A stretch of DNA of 64,000 bases from the NCBI GenBank assembly GCA_963854735.1, contig OY978101.1, forward strand, positions 1,054,001-1,118,000, read 5' to 3'. Of the stretch, positions 32,843 to 42,783 are shown piece after piece. The notes under the pieces are model-generated. The model saw nothing but the letters and a program-made list of their open reading frames with translations, had not been told where the DNA came from and searched no databases. Position 1 is the first letter of the stretch; the number at the start of each line of letters is the position of its first letter. The position numbers were made by a program, and so were the translations under genes. The stretch comes from Marvania coccoides (lineage: Eukaryota > Chlorophyta > Trebouxiophyceae > Chlorellales > Chlorellaceae).

Positions 32843-33324
32843 AGCCCCGTTGAATATGGCTTTTGCTTTTCTCTTTTGCTTCCTTCTCTTCCCCCAAAAA
32901 ATGTGTGCATTTACATTCCCCTTGTGAGAATTTTTAAAAGATTATTAATATTTATTTCTTCCTTTCCTCCCCTTTTTGCTTTGTTCGTGACGCCACTCTC
33001 TCTCCTGGGATTTCGAGGGCTGGCTTATCCTTTCTTTCTGGTCCCGTAGGGAACACATTGACTTCCCCCACCCCTCATCTTTGGTTCATTTCGTCTTATT
33101 CATTATGTTTCTGAGATTACGTGATCCAAGATTTCTACTTATTTTACCCCTTGCATGCATCAAGTCCGCCGGCCTCAAATCCGTCGACCCACTCATTAAC
33201 TTAACTAAGCTCAATATCTGACGACTTGGAAAAATACATTCTGCAATTAGACTAGCAAACTTTACAAAAGCACGATTGCATTACCATCAATTTTGTAAAT
33301 ATATTAAATATTACTTTGTTCACG
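32843..33324. other. Convergent 3' region (GATA-type gene / acylaminoacyl peptidase)
   Basis: 482 bp, T-rich then AT-rich. It contains a minus-strand TGTAA at 33266-33262, about 60 nt after the peptidase stop, and a plus-strand TGTAA near 33293. No gene seen. Confidence 0.55.
33262..33266 (-). terminator. TGTAA poly(A) signal for acylaminoacyl peptidase
   Basis: Minus-strand TGTAA about 60 nt after the stop codon at 33325. Confidence 0.45.
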
Positions 33325-36054
33325 TCACACGTGGCGGTCCAGCCACCAAAGCGCATTCACCCACTGCTCAAACTCGGTTTGCGGCTTGTCCAATGCATGG
33401 GAGTCCTGAAAAAGCACAGAAAAGAAAGGTGTTGGCGATCTCATATCGATTTTAAATGTATTCTGCGGCGTCTCTCTGACTAGTGAAACAAACAGACCTG
33501 GGGGAAAACGATGAGACGAGTGTCGGGCGCGTCTGGCCGCGCCCTCAGCGCGTCCAGGTACCTCTTTCCATCATCCAGCGGCACACGGCGGTCGCATGCG
33601 CCCAGCATCATCAGCATCGGCGCCTTCACCGCGCCCACGTGGCTCACGGGCGACATCTCTTTGAACCGCTGCAGATCTTCGGCCGAGGGGCCCGCTCCGG
33701 CCCTGGCGCGCCCTTTTTCTGTGCCCCATGCCTCCACAAAGCACCAGTCGGGGATGTCTGACAGATGCACCATGAGGGAGATGTCGCAAACTGGGTTGCG
33801 GAGAACCCCAGCTTTGAAGGCTTCAGGGTGCTGCCCGACCAGGTGAGAAGACAGAAACCCGCCGTGGGAGCCACCTACAGCCGCGACGCGCGCCGGGTCG
33901 GCGTGACCCGTGCCCACGGCTGCTGCCAGCGCCGCCATGCAGTCGGCAACGTCGTTTGTGCCGATGTGACCGGGGAGGGACTGAAGGGAGGCCTCGCCAA
34001 AGCCTGTGGACCCCCTGTAGTTGACCAGTACAACGCCTGCAAATATGACGGGAGCAGCAGGGTTTAAGAAAAGCATTAAGACATTAGCAGTGGCCGTCAT
34101 TTTGAACTAAAATATAACAACATCATGAATCCAATCAAGGGGGGATTTATGTATTAAACAAGCACTATTTTCTTCGTACAATAGCCGGAAGCGACGAGGA
34201 AGCTGAGGGGCATGAAGTACTGCGCGCTGTAGCAGGTGTGGGGGCCGCCATGGGGTGTCAGAATCGTCGGCTGGGGCCCTTTCTGTGATTTGTCGCTCAG
34301 CACGACCGCTTCAAACGGCAAATCAGTGGCCCCCACGGTGGGGGTGACCTGCAGCACCTGCGTTTCTATGTTCCCCAGGGCTGCGGCAACTTCGGGCGGC
34401 AGGGTCTCAGCGTCTGGCAAAGTCAGGCGCGACCATGACCAGGTTTGAGGGGCGCTGGCCTGAGATTCTGCCACGTGGCACGCATACAGCTTGAAGGGCT
34501 GCCCTGGGTGGCTCTCGGAGGCCAGAATCCAGTCTGCAGGTGTGCAAAAGGTTGTTAATTGGTTGTTAAATAATATAAAGATTCACAAGTAGGTTTAGAA
34601 AGTACCTGGATGGGCGGTCACGAGCGACCAGCTGCGTCCATTAGCGGGCGTCAGTCGCTGCACGGTGCCCTCCTTCAAGTCCACAGCCACCACCGCCAGA
34701 TTGCTGCGCCACTGCACAGTGGTTACCAGGGTCGATCCGTTGCCCACAAACGGCTGTTCAGGCAGTACAGCGCAGTACAGTCCAGGAAAATCGTCCTCGA
34801 TGGCCGGCTTCCATACGGCATCGATCACGCGCCTGGGGGGCGGAATCGACCCAGAGGAGGCCCCAGCCCCCGCTGCGGCGACGGCATCTTCCACTGCGCC
34901 AGCCCAGGGGAGCGCCAGAAGGGCTGGGGTGGCGGAATGTACGCCAGAGTCTACAGCTGCTGCTTGTGACAGCATTACGAGGGTTTGGCCATCTGGAGAG
35001 AAGCGCGGAGAGAAGGAGGAGTGAAGGGAGGGTGGGGCAAGGCGAAGCGCGGGAGGGGAGGCGCCGCGGGCGGCCTGCTGCGGCCATGCCACGGCGTGCA
35101 AAGCGCAAGGCCGGTTGAAGCAAAAAACGATGCCCAGACGCTGCGGGAAGTTTGGAAAGTTTGCAGCGGCGTGGTCCCACGCCACGAACAGCAGCGCCTT
35201 GCCGTCGGGGGACCACTGAGGCTGCCCACAGCTGGCGCCCTCCGGCAGCCCCTGCACTGCCGCTACCCCCCCTGAATCAACGTCGAAAACAAACAGCGCA
35301 GGGGGGTGCTTGCCGGTGTTCAGGTCCCCCCAGTCCTCTTGAAACTCGCCATGCCCGCGCCATGCTTTAGGTGCTGCGCCTTCAACTTTCTTTCCTTCGG
35401 CAGTTTTTGCTGCCCCCCATTCCGGCGTTTTCGTCGCGATGGGCGTCTCGGCGACGTAGCACGCCTGCGACTCATCGGGAGACCATGCCACGCCGCTCCC
35501 AAACCACCCATCATTGTAGATTTTGCCATGAAAAGCGGCGGGGACATGAATTTCTTTCAGCACGCGGCTACGGTCCCACACCTCCAGGACGGCGGCCGTT
35601 TGGTCGTTGCCAGGGCGCACCACCAGCATGCGCCTGCCGGAGGGGGAGGGAGACACCATGAGGGCGTCCCTGAGGTCCACCGGCAGCGATGAATCAGCTT
35701 CGCCGAGCTCCAGCACCGCTTCGTTCAGCTGAAACTGGGTGAGGTATTTGCGCTGGGTGTTGGCGGGCAGGTTGCGCTGGGAGAGAATTAGGGTGACGCG
35801 CACGCCGTCTGCAGCACTGCGAAATTACGTGAAGAGAAATGAGGTGTGAGAAAGAACGTGCATAGTCATATTTTGAAAGGAAGGAAATCGTAAACAAAAC
35901 TTGCTTACCTGGGGAAAGCCCAGCCTTTGGCGATGGAGGGCACCTGGGAGAAGGCTTGAAGGAGGTCGGTTGCCGCTTCCATGCCTGAAGGCTCTTCAGC
36001 GGGCTTGGGGGCCGCAGTGGCCAGAGCAGGGGCGCTGGTGGGTTCAGCCTGCAT
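33325..36054 (-). CDS. AARE: Acylaminoacyl-peptidase (acylpeptide hydrolase, S9 family)
   Basis: Removes N-acylated amino acids from peptides in cytosol or plastid. Five exons join in phase: 36054-35909, 35816-34606, 34533-34180, 34036-33498 and 33405-33325 (776 aa). The N-terminal part looks like a beta-propeller; the C-terminal hydrolase has GPHTCYSAQYF, VVLVNYRGSTGFGE, the nucleophile in GGSHGGF (about residue 627), Asp in GACDRRVP and His in DSHALDKPQTEFEQW. The first 47 residues are Ala/Pro-rich. A spliced leader is likely: GT at 36168 and AG at 36089 bracket an 80-nt 5' UTR intron just upstream of the ATG. Identity is firm. Confidence 0.93.
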
Positions 36055-36820
36055 CTTGAAGGCGCGCTGGAGGGGTGTCCTTAGCAGCCTGAGCGTGGAA
36101 AATTGTTCTTAGATCAAATATCAGTCGAGAAAATGAAAGGAAAGATAAAATGCAACGATACAACTCACGGAAATGTGGCTGTTTGCCTTTGTGAATTGGT
36201 ATTCAAACGAAAGGAATTAAAAGAAGTTTGACGAGAAAAAGAGAGTAAGTTCCGTGAGATTTGCGGGAGACGAGCAATAGGCACCGATGTCAATCGGCCA
36301 GGGCCCAGTGATCTCATCAAAGCTTAAAAAAGAATACAATTAATGCTGTGGCTTGGTTAAAAAACCAAGCAATGCTTCATTCTGAGGTGGCTCCAAAGCT
36401 GCTCAGCATGCTGCAGCATGGGCTAAAAAAGCAGAGACTCGGCATCCAGACATATGCACGAAAAGTGAAAGAAATCGACAGTCAGCTATGGGACTGTAGA
36501 CAACTCTCAATCTCTCGCTGGTCTCCGGGAGCTGTAATGGCGTCAAAACGCATCTCACCACCGGTAGCAGCACATACGTGGAAACATGCATGGCCACGGC
36601 ATGCTAAAATTGGAAAGCCGTTAGGCTCTTAAAGTAATTCCATCCAATCTCAGCCATTTCGCGAGGCTTAAAAAAAAGACAGATTTCAATTCTAAACTAA
36701 AAAGTCAGGCATGACCATACAAAATTAATCAACGAGATTAACAAAGAAATAACCGCATGTTTCGGGGGGCTGCCGTCTAGCGTCTATTCCAGTCTCTCGT
36801 ACATGCATTGACCTTTTTTT
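36055..36820. other. Upstream region of acylaminoacyl peptidase
   Basis: 766 bp between two minus-strand genes. The right-to-left order is the OB-fold gene's 3' flank, the promoter, then a noncoding exon and a probable 5' UTR intron (36168-36089). Short ORFs at 36348-36632 lack homology. Confidence 0.5.
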
Positions 36821-37623
36821 TTATGCGTCTTCCATTATCGTCACTGCTGCCTCTCCCTCCTTTGCCGCTCCTGCTTCCGCAGCTGCCTCTGGCACGCCAT
36901 TCTCCACGGGCGCTTCTCCCTCGGGCGCTTCTGCTACAGCAAATTCGGCCGCTCCCACCTTTTCCTCCGGCAGCGGCACCAACTCAAATTCAATCAATGA
37001 CATGTTGTTCTCCAGCTGAAGAAAAAGTAGGATTTAATAGAGAGAACAGTTAATATTGAAACTAAAGTAAAGTCGTGTATCTGTTGAATTAATGCAAAAT
37101 GCGCGGAAAACGCGGTTGATATTCCATTACTTACCTTGGCCTGAAAGCTGGCGCTCTCGCAGCGCTCTGCCTTGCCAAATTGGTTCACTACCACCCGCAT
37201 GTTGCCTTTAAACATGTCCACCTTGGCGTTCTTCAACGTCAAGTACGCGCCAGGGGTCAGCAGATCCACTGCAGGCGACAAATAGCAAGTGAAAATGCAG
37301 TCAACAACACCAGCAGAATTGTTCCTGCCTTACCTTGCTCATTGCGGCCGGAAAACAGGATGGTGCCGGTCTCGTCTCCCACCAGGCATTCTGCGATCTT
37401 CTGGGGCTTTCCTCCTGGCCTGGCGGGCCTATCAACCACGGTCTTGGCCGCTTCCACTACCTGAGCACCGCCGACGGGAGCGGAAAAACACTGTTGATTC
37501 GCCTATCTACATCAGTGAAAAACCACGATATATATTTACCTTGACTGTGAGATTGCCGGTCGCGTCCGGCCTGCAAGCCCGGACGGTGGCGAACGCTGCT
37601 AAATTTGAATCTTTTGCGGACAT
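36821..37623 (-). CDS. OB-fold nucleic-acid-binding protein (plant At4g28440-like)
   Basis: Four exons join in phase: 37623-37540, 37460-37334, 37268-37135 and 37015-36821 (179 aa). The core (KIAECLVGDETGTILFSGRN, VDLLTPGAYLTLKNAKVDMF, MRVVVNQFGKAE) closely follows the plant single-OB-fold family related to SOSS complex subunit B and RPA-type ssDNA binders. The tail after LENNMSLIEFELV is acidic and Ala/Glu-rich, about 50 residues longer than the plant proteins I recall. The frame is open upstream of the ATG, but that stretch is AT-rich and lacks homology. Probably a nuclear or cytosolic ssDNA/RNA-binding protein; its partner is unknown. Confidence 0.85.
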
Positions 37624-37989
37624 TTTTTTTGTTTCAGAGGAGTACAGCGGCTGTATACCTATGGAACGTGTTGCTAAGATACGTAAGAGTCTAAACGCTG
37701 CTTGCAAAAGAAAAGAAAACAAATGTTTCTCACACGTCCACCAGCCTTTGTTCTTTGGCAGGCCTGGCACTTATTTTTCCCCCGAGTAGGAAAATGTTAT
37801 TACACAGTAAAGTCAAAGCATGTCAAATGCGCATATATGCGCTTAACGCGTAAATGAAAGTACAAAATCGCAAAAAAATTCTCATGGCATCGCCCAACCC
37901 GTTCCTCTGCCGCCTGCTCACCACTCCATTATTCCTACACTCAGTTTAATTAACAAAATACTCCTACCCAACCAACATCTACATATCCA
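37624..37989. other. Intergenic region, OB-fold gene to Alfin-like gene
   Basis: 366 bp between two minus-strand genes. AT-rich, holding the OB-fold promoter and the 3' flank of the Alfin-like gene. Nothing specific seen. Confidence 0.5.
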
Positions 37990-39170
37990 CTATGGCAACA
38001 GCTGCATCTCCTTCTTGTTAATCACTTCGTCCAAGTCCAGTGTCTCCTCCTCGCCCGTAGCGTACTGAACCCTGCACCAAAAACAACAAAAACATACCAA
38101 AAAATCAGCCAAAAATGCTCAAAAAACATTTAAATTCGTGATGTTCTTTTTAATTGGCTATTAAGCTCTTACTTTGCCTTTCTTGTCCTCAAATCTAGCG
38201 ACTGAATGACGACGAGGTACCACTTCTTGTCATCTGGCCAATACAGCTCCGCCTGCCGCCCCTTCAACGCCAGAGTCACGTCTGTGGCAACCATCGACCG
38301 CCCCGCCGGCAGCGGGGAGTCTGCTGCCACGTAGCCCTTCACCGGCAGCTTCACATGCACGTTGTTATAGGTAGGATTAGGAGGAGATTTCACACCCACC
38401 AGCTGCCGCCGCTTGTGCACCATGTCGCGGCTGACCCGCCCCGTGACCACTTCGTACACTGTGGGGTGTTGGTTGACCAGCGAGTACAGCTCCGCGCGCC
38501 CGGCGTCGTCGAAGCGGGCAGCGTAGAAAAAGAGGACCGACATCAGCCAGGCGTCGCTGTGCACAGCGCACAGCGCCAGCCAGTCTTTCCTGTCCATGCC
38601 GTCTCGCGCGAAGTTGATGCCCAGCACCGGCTCCGGCAGCTCGGGGGGCACCTCAGCGGCTGGCAGGTCTACGTTCCAGCTGCCATCAGGGTTGCCTTCG
38701 AGAGGGCGGGAGTGAAGGGAGGGGCAGATTCAGTGATAAGTAGAGGAGGGAGCGAGTGAGTGCTAAAATGGAGATTGCAGAAGAAGGAGAAGGCCATGCA
38801 GGGGAGGTAGGATGAAAGAGCACGAGCAGTGACGCAAATTTTTAACAGACATCGATTGGATGGCAAGCTTCCAAAAAAGAAACCGCATGCGTGGCGTGCG
38901 ACCGCCGTGCGCTGTGCACAATAAACACTTACCATACAAGCACAGGTTGTCTCGCTGGGGATCGCAGGCCTCGTGGAACGTATCAGCGTCTGAACAGAAG
39001 AGGAGGCGGCAACGAACAATTGGCTATTATTTCGAGGCTCGCGCGCGTGCCAATTGCGTTAGATTTGAAATTGGGAAGTACTTACCGTCTGTCAGGGCGT
39101 TTAAGATGGCCTCGCGGCGTTTTAAGAATTGCTCATAAATGTCAGGGATTGACTTTGGTGCGCGCGGCAT
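37990..39170 (-). CDS. Alfin-domain protein with C-terminal Tudor-like domain in place of a PHD finger
   Basis: Four exons join in phase: 39170-39086, 38989-38933, 38695-38173 and 38071-37990 (248 aa). Residues about 1-150 follow the plant Alfin-like domain: [80 protein letters not shown]. Land-plant Alfin-like proteins end in a PHD finger that reads H3K4me3. Here no C4HC3 cluster exists. Residues about 190-245 instead look like a Tudor domain ([34 protein letters not shown]), similar to the PDS5C/ATX type. A chromatin reader is likely; the histone mark is unknown. Divergent from SDHAF1 over 303 bp. Confidence 0.85.
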
Positions 39171-39473
39171 CGTGAACGCGCGACGGTGATTCACTTTAAT
39201 ATATTAATAAATGCGTGTAGACAAGTACATCTCCCACTCCGGTCCCCCCCCCCCCAAAAAAAGAAAATGTTGTTAGGCAGAACGATTATGACTACGCGCT
39301 TATTCACATTGAAAACCAGATTTTTAGAGTGCTGTGTACAGTCAAGGTTCCTCAGAGAGCGGCATACGGGGGATCTCCGCCACGTTTTTCATTCAATAAT
39401 CAGATCATTCGCTCTCTCTTTCAGTCTGTAGTCCCTTATTCGCACTACTTCAGAAACGAAAAATGCAAGCAAA
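39171..39473. promoter_or_regulatory. Shared divergent promoter region (Alfin-like / SDHAF1)
   Basis: 303 bp between divergent start codons. Contains a C12-A7 homopolymer pair at 39244-39262; no specific site recognised. Confidence 0.4.
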
Positions 39474-39827
39474 ATGAGCCAGACCAAGCGCTTGAGCGGC
39501 CTGCAGGTAAAGAACTCACACAACTTGGTCCATTGCGTGGCTGGCGGTAGAAATTTTCTCTTATTATTTTCAATGCAGAAGCAGGCGCTGGCTTTGTACC
39601 GCGAGGTCCTGCGGGTGGCACGAACCAAGCCAGCTGACGGGCGAGCGGGCATTGAGGCATTAGCGCGAGCCGAGTTTGATACTTATCGAGGTGTCGCAAG
39701 AAAAGACTTTGCCCGCGTCGAGCACTTTCTGCGACGAGGCAGGCGCCAATTAGAGCTCCTAAAGCACGCTGACGGCGCCAATTTGGTGCCCCCGCCGCCG
39801 CCCAAACCAACTGAAAACAAATATTAA
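39474..39827 (+). CDS. SDHAF1: LYR-motif succinate dehydrogenase assembly factor SDHAF1
   Basis: Two exons, 39474-39506 and 39579-39827, join in phase 0 (93 aa). It begins SQTKRLSGLQ/KQALALYREVLR with the LYR tripeptide used to contact the iron-sulfur cluster machinery. It continues with the SDHAF1-type FDTYRGVARKDFARVEHFLRRGRRQLELLK. In mitochondria, SDHAF1 delivers or protects Fe-S clusters in the SDHB subunit of complex II. Length matches small LYR proteins. The C terminus is a short Pro-rich tail. Another LYRM family member is possible, but the FLRRGRRQL block fits SDHAF1 best. A TGTAA at 39860-39864 follows the stop. Confidence 0.88.
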   Translation: MSQTKRLSGLQVKNSHNLVHCVAGGRNFLLLFSMQKQALALYREVLRVARTKPADGRAGIEALARAEFDTYRGVARKDFARVEHFLRRGRRQLELLKHADGANLVPPPPPKPTENKY

Positions 39828-39907
39828 TGAAATATTGGTATAACTTTTGAAAACATAAATGTAAGGAAACCATACATTTAAGGAAAACCATACAGAAAAC
39901 CATGCAA

Positions 39908-39945
39908 TCAAGGAAAAACATAAGTTCATCTATGTTTTTCCTTGA
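39908..39945. other. Perfect 15-bp inverted repeat between convergent genes
   Basis: TCAAGGAAAAACATA, an 8-nt loop, then TATGTTTTTCCTTGA: all 15 pairs match. It sits between the 3' ends of SDHAF1 and RPSA and could form a hairpin in either transcript. Confidence 0.7.
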
Positions 39946-40042
39946 AAATATTTTTCTTTCTTTTTTCATATGTAACCATGAAATAATGGAAAAATAGGTT
40001 TTTCATCTATGTTTTTCTGTTGTATGTTGACAATTCTACTCT

Positions 40043-40047
40043 TTACA
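40043..40047 (-). terminator. TGTAA poly(A) signal for RPSA
   Basis: Minus-strand TGTAA about 48 nt after the RPSA stop codon at 40095. Confidence 0.45.
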
Positions 40048-40094
40048 TTCTTCCTTTTCGAGAAATCGATTCACAAACACAGCAACCGCACCCC

Positions 40095-41140
40095 TCAGTA
40101 CTGCGCACCAAACTGGTCGGGCTGCACGTACTCCACAGGCGCCGCCGCTGGAGCTGCCGCCGCCTCAAAGCCCGCTGCCGCCTCGAATCCAGCAGCGAAT
40201 CCAGCCGGCTCGCCAGACGGGTTGTATCCGTACGCGTCGTAGCCCTCCTCAGCCCCAGGCAGCTGCCCGCCAAACTCGGCGGCGGGCGCGGCGGCCTCGC
40301 CCTCTCCCTCGACCTCCTCCTTCACCTCTTCGGGCTCCCTGTAGAAGAACATGTCCACCATGACGTCCCAGGGGTTGGCGGCGCTCACGGTGCCACGCAT
40401 CTGCAGCACCATGCGGGTGAGCAGGTAGAACAGCATGCCGATGGCGTGCTTGCCCTTGTTGTTGGCGGGGATGGCCACGTCCACACCGTCCAGGTTGGAG
40501 TCGGTGTCGCAGAAAGCAATGACGGGGATGTTCATGTAGCCGGCCTCGCGAATGGCCTGGTGGTCGGTGCGGGGGTCGGTGATGATGAGCAGGCGGGGCT
40601 CATCGAAGCCCTTCTGCAGCTGGTTAGTGAAAGCACCGGGGGTGTGGCGGCCGACGGTGGCCTTGCCGCCAGTGTAGTGGGCAAACTTGAGCACGCCGCG
40701 CTGGCCGTAGGGGCGGGCGGAGATGGCCGCGATGTCCTGGGGGTTCTCAATGCCCACGATGATGCGGGCGGCCAGCTGCAGCTTCTCCCAGGTCTTGCCG
40801 AGGTTGAAGACGTACACACCGTCGTTGCGGCGGCGGTAGACGTAGCGAGCCATGTGCTCGGTGCAGTTCTTGGTGCCCAGGTGGCACTGGGCAGCCAGGA
40901 GCATCTGTAACGGTTGAACAGAGCAAGAATGGGGTGAGAAAAACAGGAGAAAGAGCCCCACCATCGCTTGGAAATTTTCAAGCCTCCGAAAATCCAGCAA
41001 AAAAGCGGCGGCAGACGCTGGTTTTAATTTTACGAGGCGTTAATTTTCATCGTTCGGACCGCCCGCGCGCTCTACCGCCCCTTCAAATAAGTTTGATGTT
41101 TGCGCACCTGGATGTCGGCTTCGCGCTGCGTGAGCTCCAT
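40095..41140 (-). CDS. RPSA: Small ribosomal subunit protein uS2 (RPSA, p40)
   Basis: Structural protein of the cytosolic 40S subunit. Two exons, 41140-41108 and 40904-40095, join in phase 0 (280 aa). After [11 protein letters not shown], the body is strongly conserved: [57 protein letters not shown] and [20 protein letters not shown]. The C-terminal 70 residues form the usual acidic/Ala-Gly tail of eukaryotic uS2. The tiny first coding exon, ending just after the start, is common for ribosomal protein genes. The gene is divergent from pyruvate kinase across a 1.6-kb gap. Confidence 0.97.
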
Positions 41141-42783
41141 CTTTGACAATCGGTTGTGATTGAACGACAAGAAATGCTCCGATTTGGAAATGGATCGAAC
41201 AGGAGGGGAAAACGAAGGAAAAGAGGTTGGCAGAAGGTAGCGTTGGCGTTGTCCCTGAAAACCCCGGGTTTATTGAAGCTTTTCAATTTGGTGTGTGGTG
41301 CTAACATATCTTACGTAGCTTACATATTTACATCCATATCCTGATATTTACTGGAACGAAAACGCCATGAAATACTTGCATGAAGATATAACTTGATCTA
41401 TAGAGGCCCTGGCCCACCTCTGTCTCTCGCTTTCGGCCCAAATACGGGCGTCCAGCACTCGTACACCGCAATAAGAGGGGCTCTGCAGCGCCCGCCAGGG
41501 CCATTGTGGAGTATCCAGACCACCTGACGCCGATGGTTTGGTTGGGTGGTGTGGCCCATCGATCATCGAGCCGTTTTTTTTCTTCCCCCATCAGATTTGG
41601 GAGCCTCGCGCGCGTCCATCCAGTCCATTTCGCGTCAATGGCTGTGGTTGTCCCCCCCCCCCCCCCCCCCCCCCTGCATTTCACCCAGTGTCAGCTTGTG
41701 TTTCTACAGTTTTCAACGCCGTCACCCCTCATCACAACCAGCCTGTGCATTTTGCGAGTCCCCAGCCGTCGCGTATCACCCCAATCACGGCAACCACAAA
41801 GCTATTACACTACTTCTCAGCCTTTCACCGCCATAAAACTGGGTCAGGTCGAACGAAATTTCAAACAGCCGTCAGTGCGAGAGCCGCTTGCGTAGTAGAC
41901 CAGTGCTTCCATTTGAGGATGATCTGGTGGTAGCTTTACTGCTGCTGCATGGAGCTTTTGTAGTGTTGAAATAAACCACTGAACACAATCGAAGAACGAA
42001 CTCTTGACGATGAATCCTCTCCTCCGCCGTGAAATATATTTTGGTGGGGAAAGAATCACACTTAATTCTCTGTCGCAGGTTCTCTCACGCCGCACTGTCA
42101 CCCCGCCGACGAGGAGGCTCGGCGTAAGCCGCAGGCCCCACCCAAGCTCCGGCCAAAGGAGACGAGCAGCGACCCTTGACTAACAGGTTGTGCACCATGC
42201 CCATTGGGACGGGCCCACCTGGTGGGCACGCCCGTCGCTCGTTTACAGCTGCGGGACACAAACGCGGTGCAGATGATCGGTTGATGGCTGGAATGGCCCT
42301 GGGGGCGGTATTGATGGGCTGGACTTTGTCTGATATGTTTCTTATTTCGTTGTAATGTTAATTAAACGAATATAATAATAACAATACTATATTTTGTTAA
42401 ATTGCCTCATTATTTCTTGTAAATCCCACCCCTTCCAGTTATTGAGGAACGGCAGGGGCAGCGGTTCTACGAGAAGCCCCCGCCGCAAAAAGTCCTCATG
42501 CAAACGATCAGAATGCAGCTCCCTGCTGCTCCCCAGCCTGTCTGATTGCCCTGAAGAAGTCTCCGACCTGCATGCCTAGCCGCATACGGCAGCTGCTCCC
42601 AGAAGGGCAGGGCAGCACCCCATAATCATTTGCAGCAGCCCATTTGACTTCATCGTTTTCGGCATCAAAAGCATATCACACTTCGGTTGTTCTTATATAT
42701 ATTATTTCTTCTAGGCGTTTATTTACTGTCGGTGCTGCGTTCCCTGGCGAGAGAGACGCCAAAGTGTTCATCGGATTTACAGC
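41141..42783. other. Long gap between RPSA and pyruvate kinase
   Basis: 1,643 bp. It contains the RPSA promoter, a run of 23 C at 41652-41674, GC-richer patches at 41400-41640 and 42075-42270, and a doubtful small gene (42197-42545). ORFs of 118-131 codons around 41330-41930 on both strands show no homology. The pyruvate kinase promoter lies at the right end. Confidence 0.5.
42197..42545 (+). CDS. Possible small gene with an S21-like YEKP motif
   Basis: An exon-like GC-rich frame starts at ATG 42197 (MPIGTGPPGGHARRSFTAAG). Splicing GT 42267 to AG 42438 would join it in phase to an exon reading VIEERQGQRFYEKPPPQK, with stop at 42543-42545, for 58 aa. RFYEKP recalls the C-terminal motif of bacterial/organellar ribosomal protein bS21, but the rest does not clearly match. 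Unspliced, the first frame ends at 42355 (52 aa) with a hydrophobic tail and a TGTAA overlapping the stop. I cannot choose between them. Weak evidence. Confidence 0.25.

Noticed and set aside
37507..37770. Longer N terminus for the OB-fold protein
   Set aside because: The extra stretch is AT-rich, lacks homology, and the family starts near the ATG at 37623.
40020..40910. Plus-strand ORF of 296 codons over RPSA
   Set aside because: Antisense shadow of a strongly conserved ribosomal protein with GC-rich codons.
41506..41933. ORFs of 129-131 codons around the poly-C tract
   Set aside because: They read through C23, lack homology and have no exon-like codon pattern.
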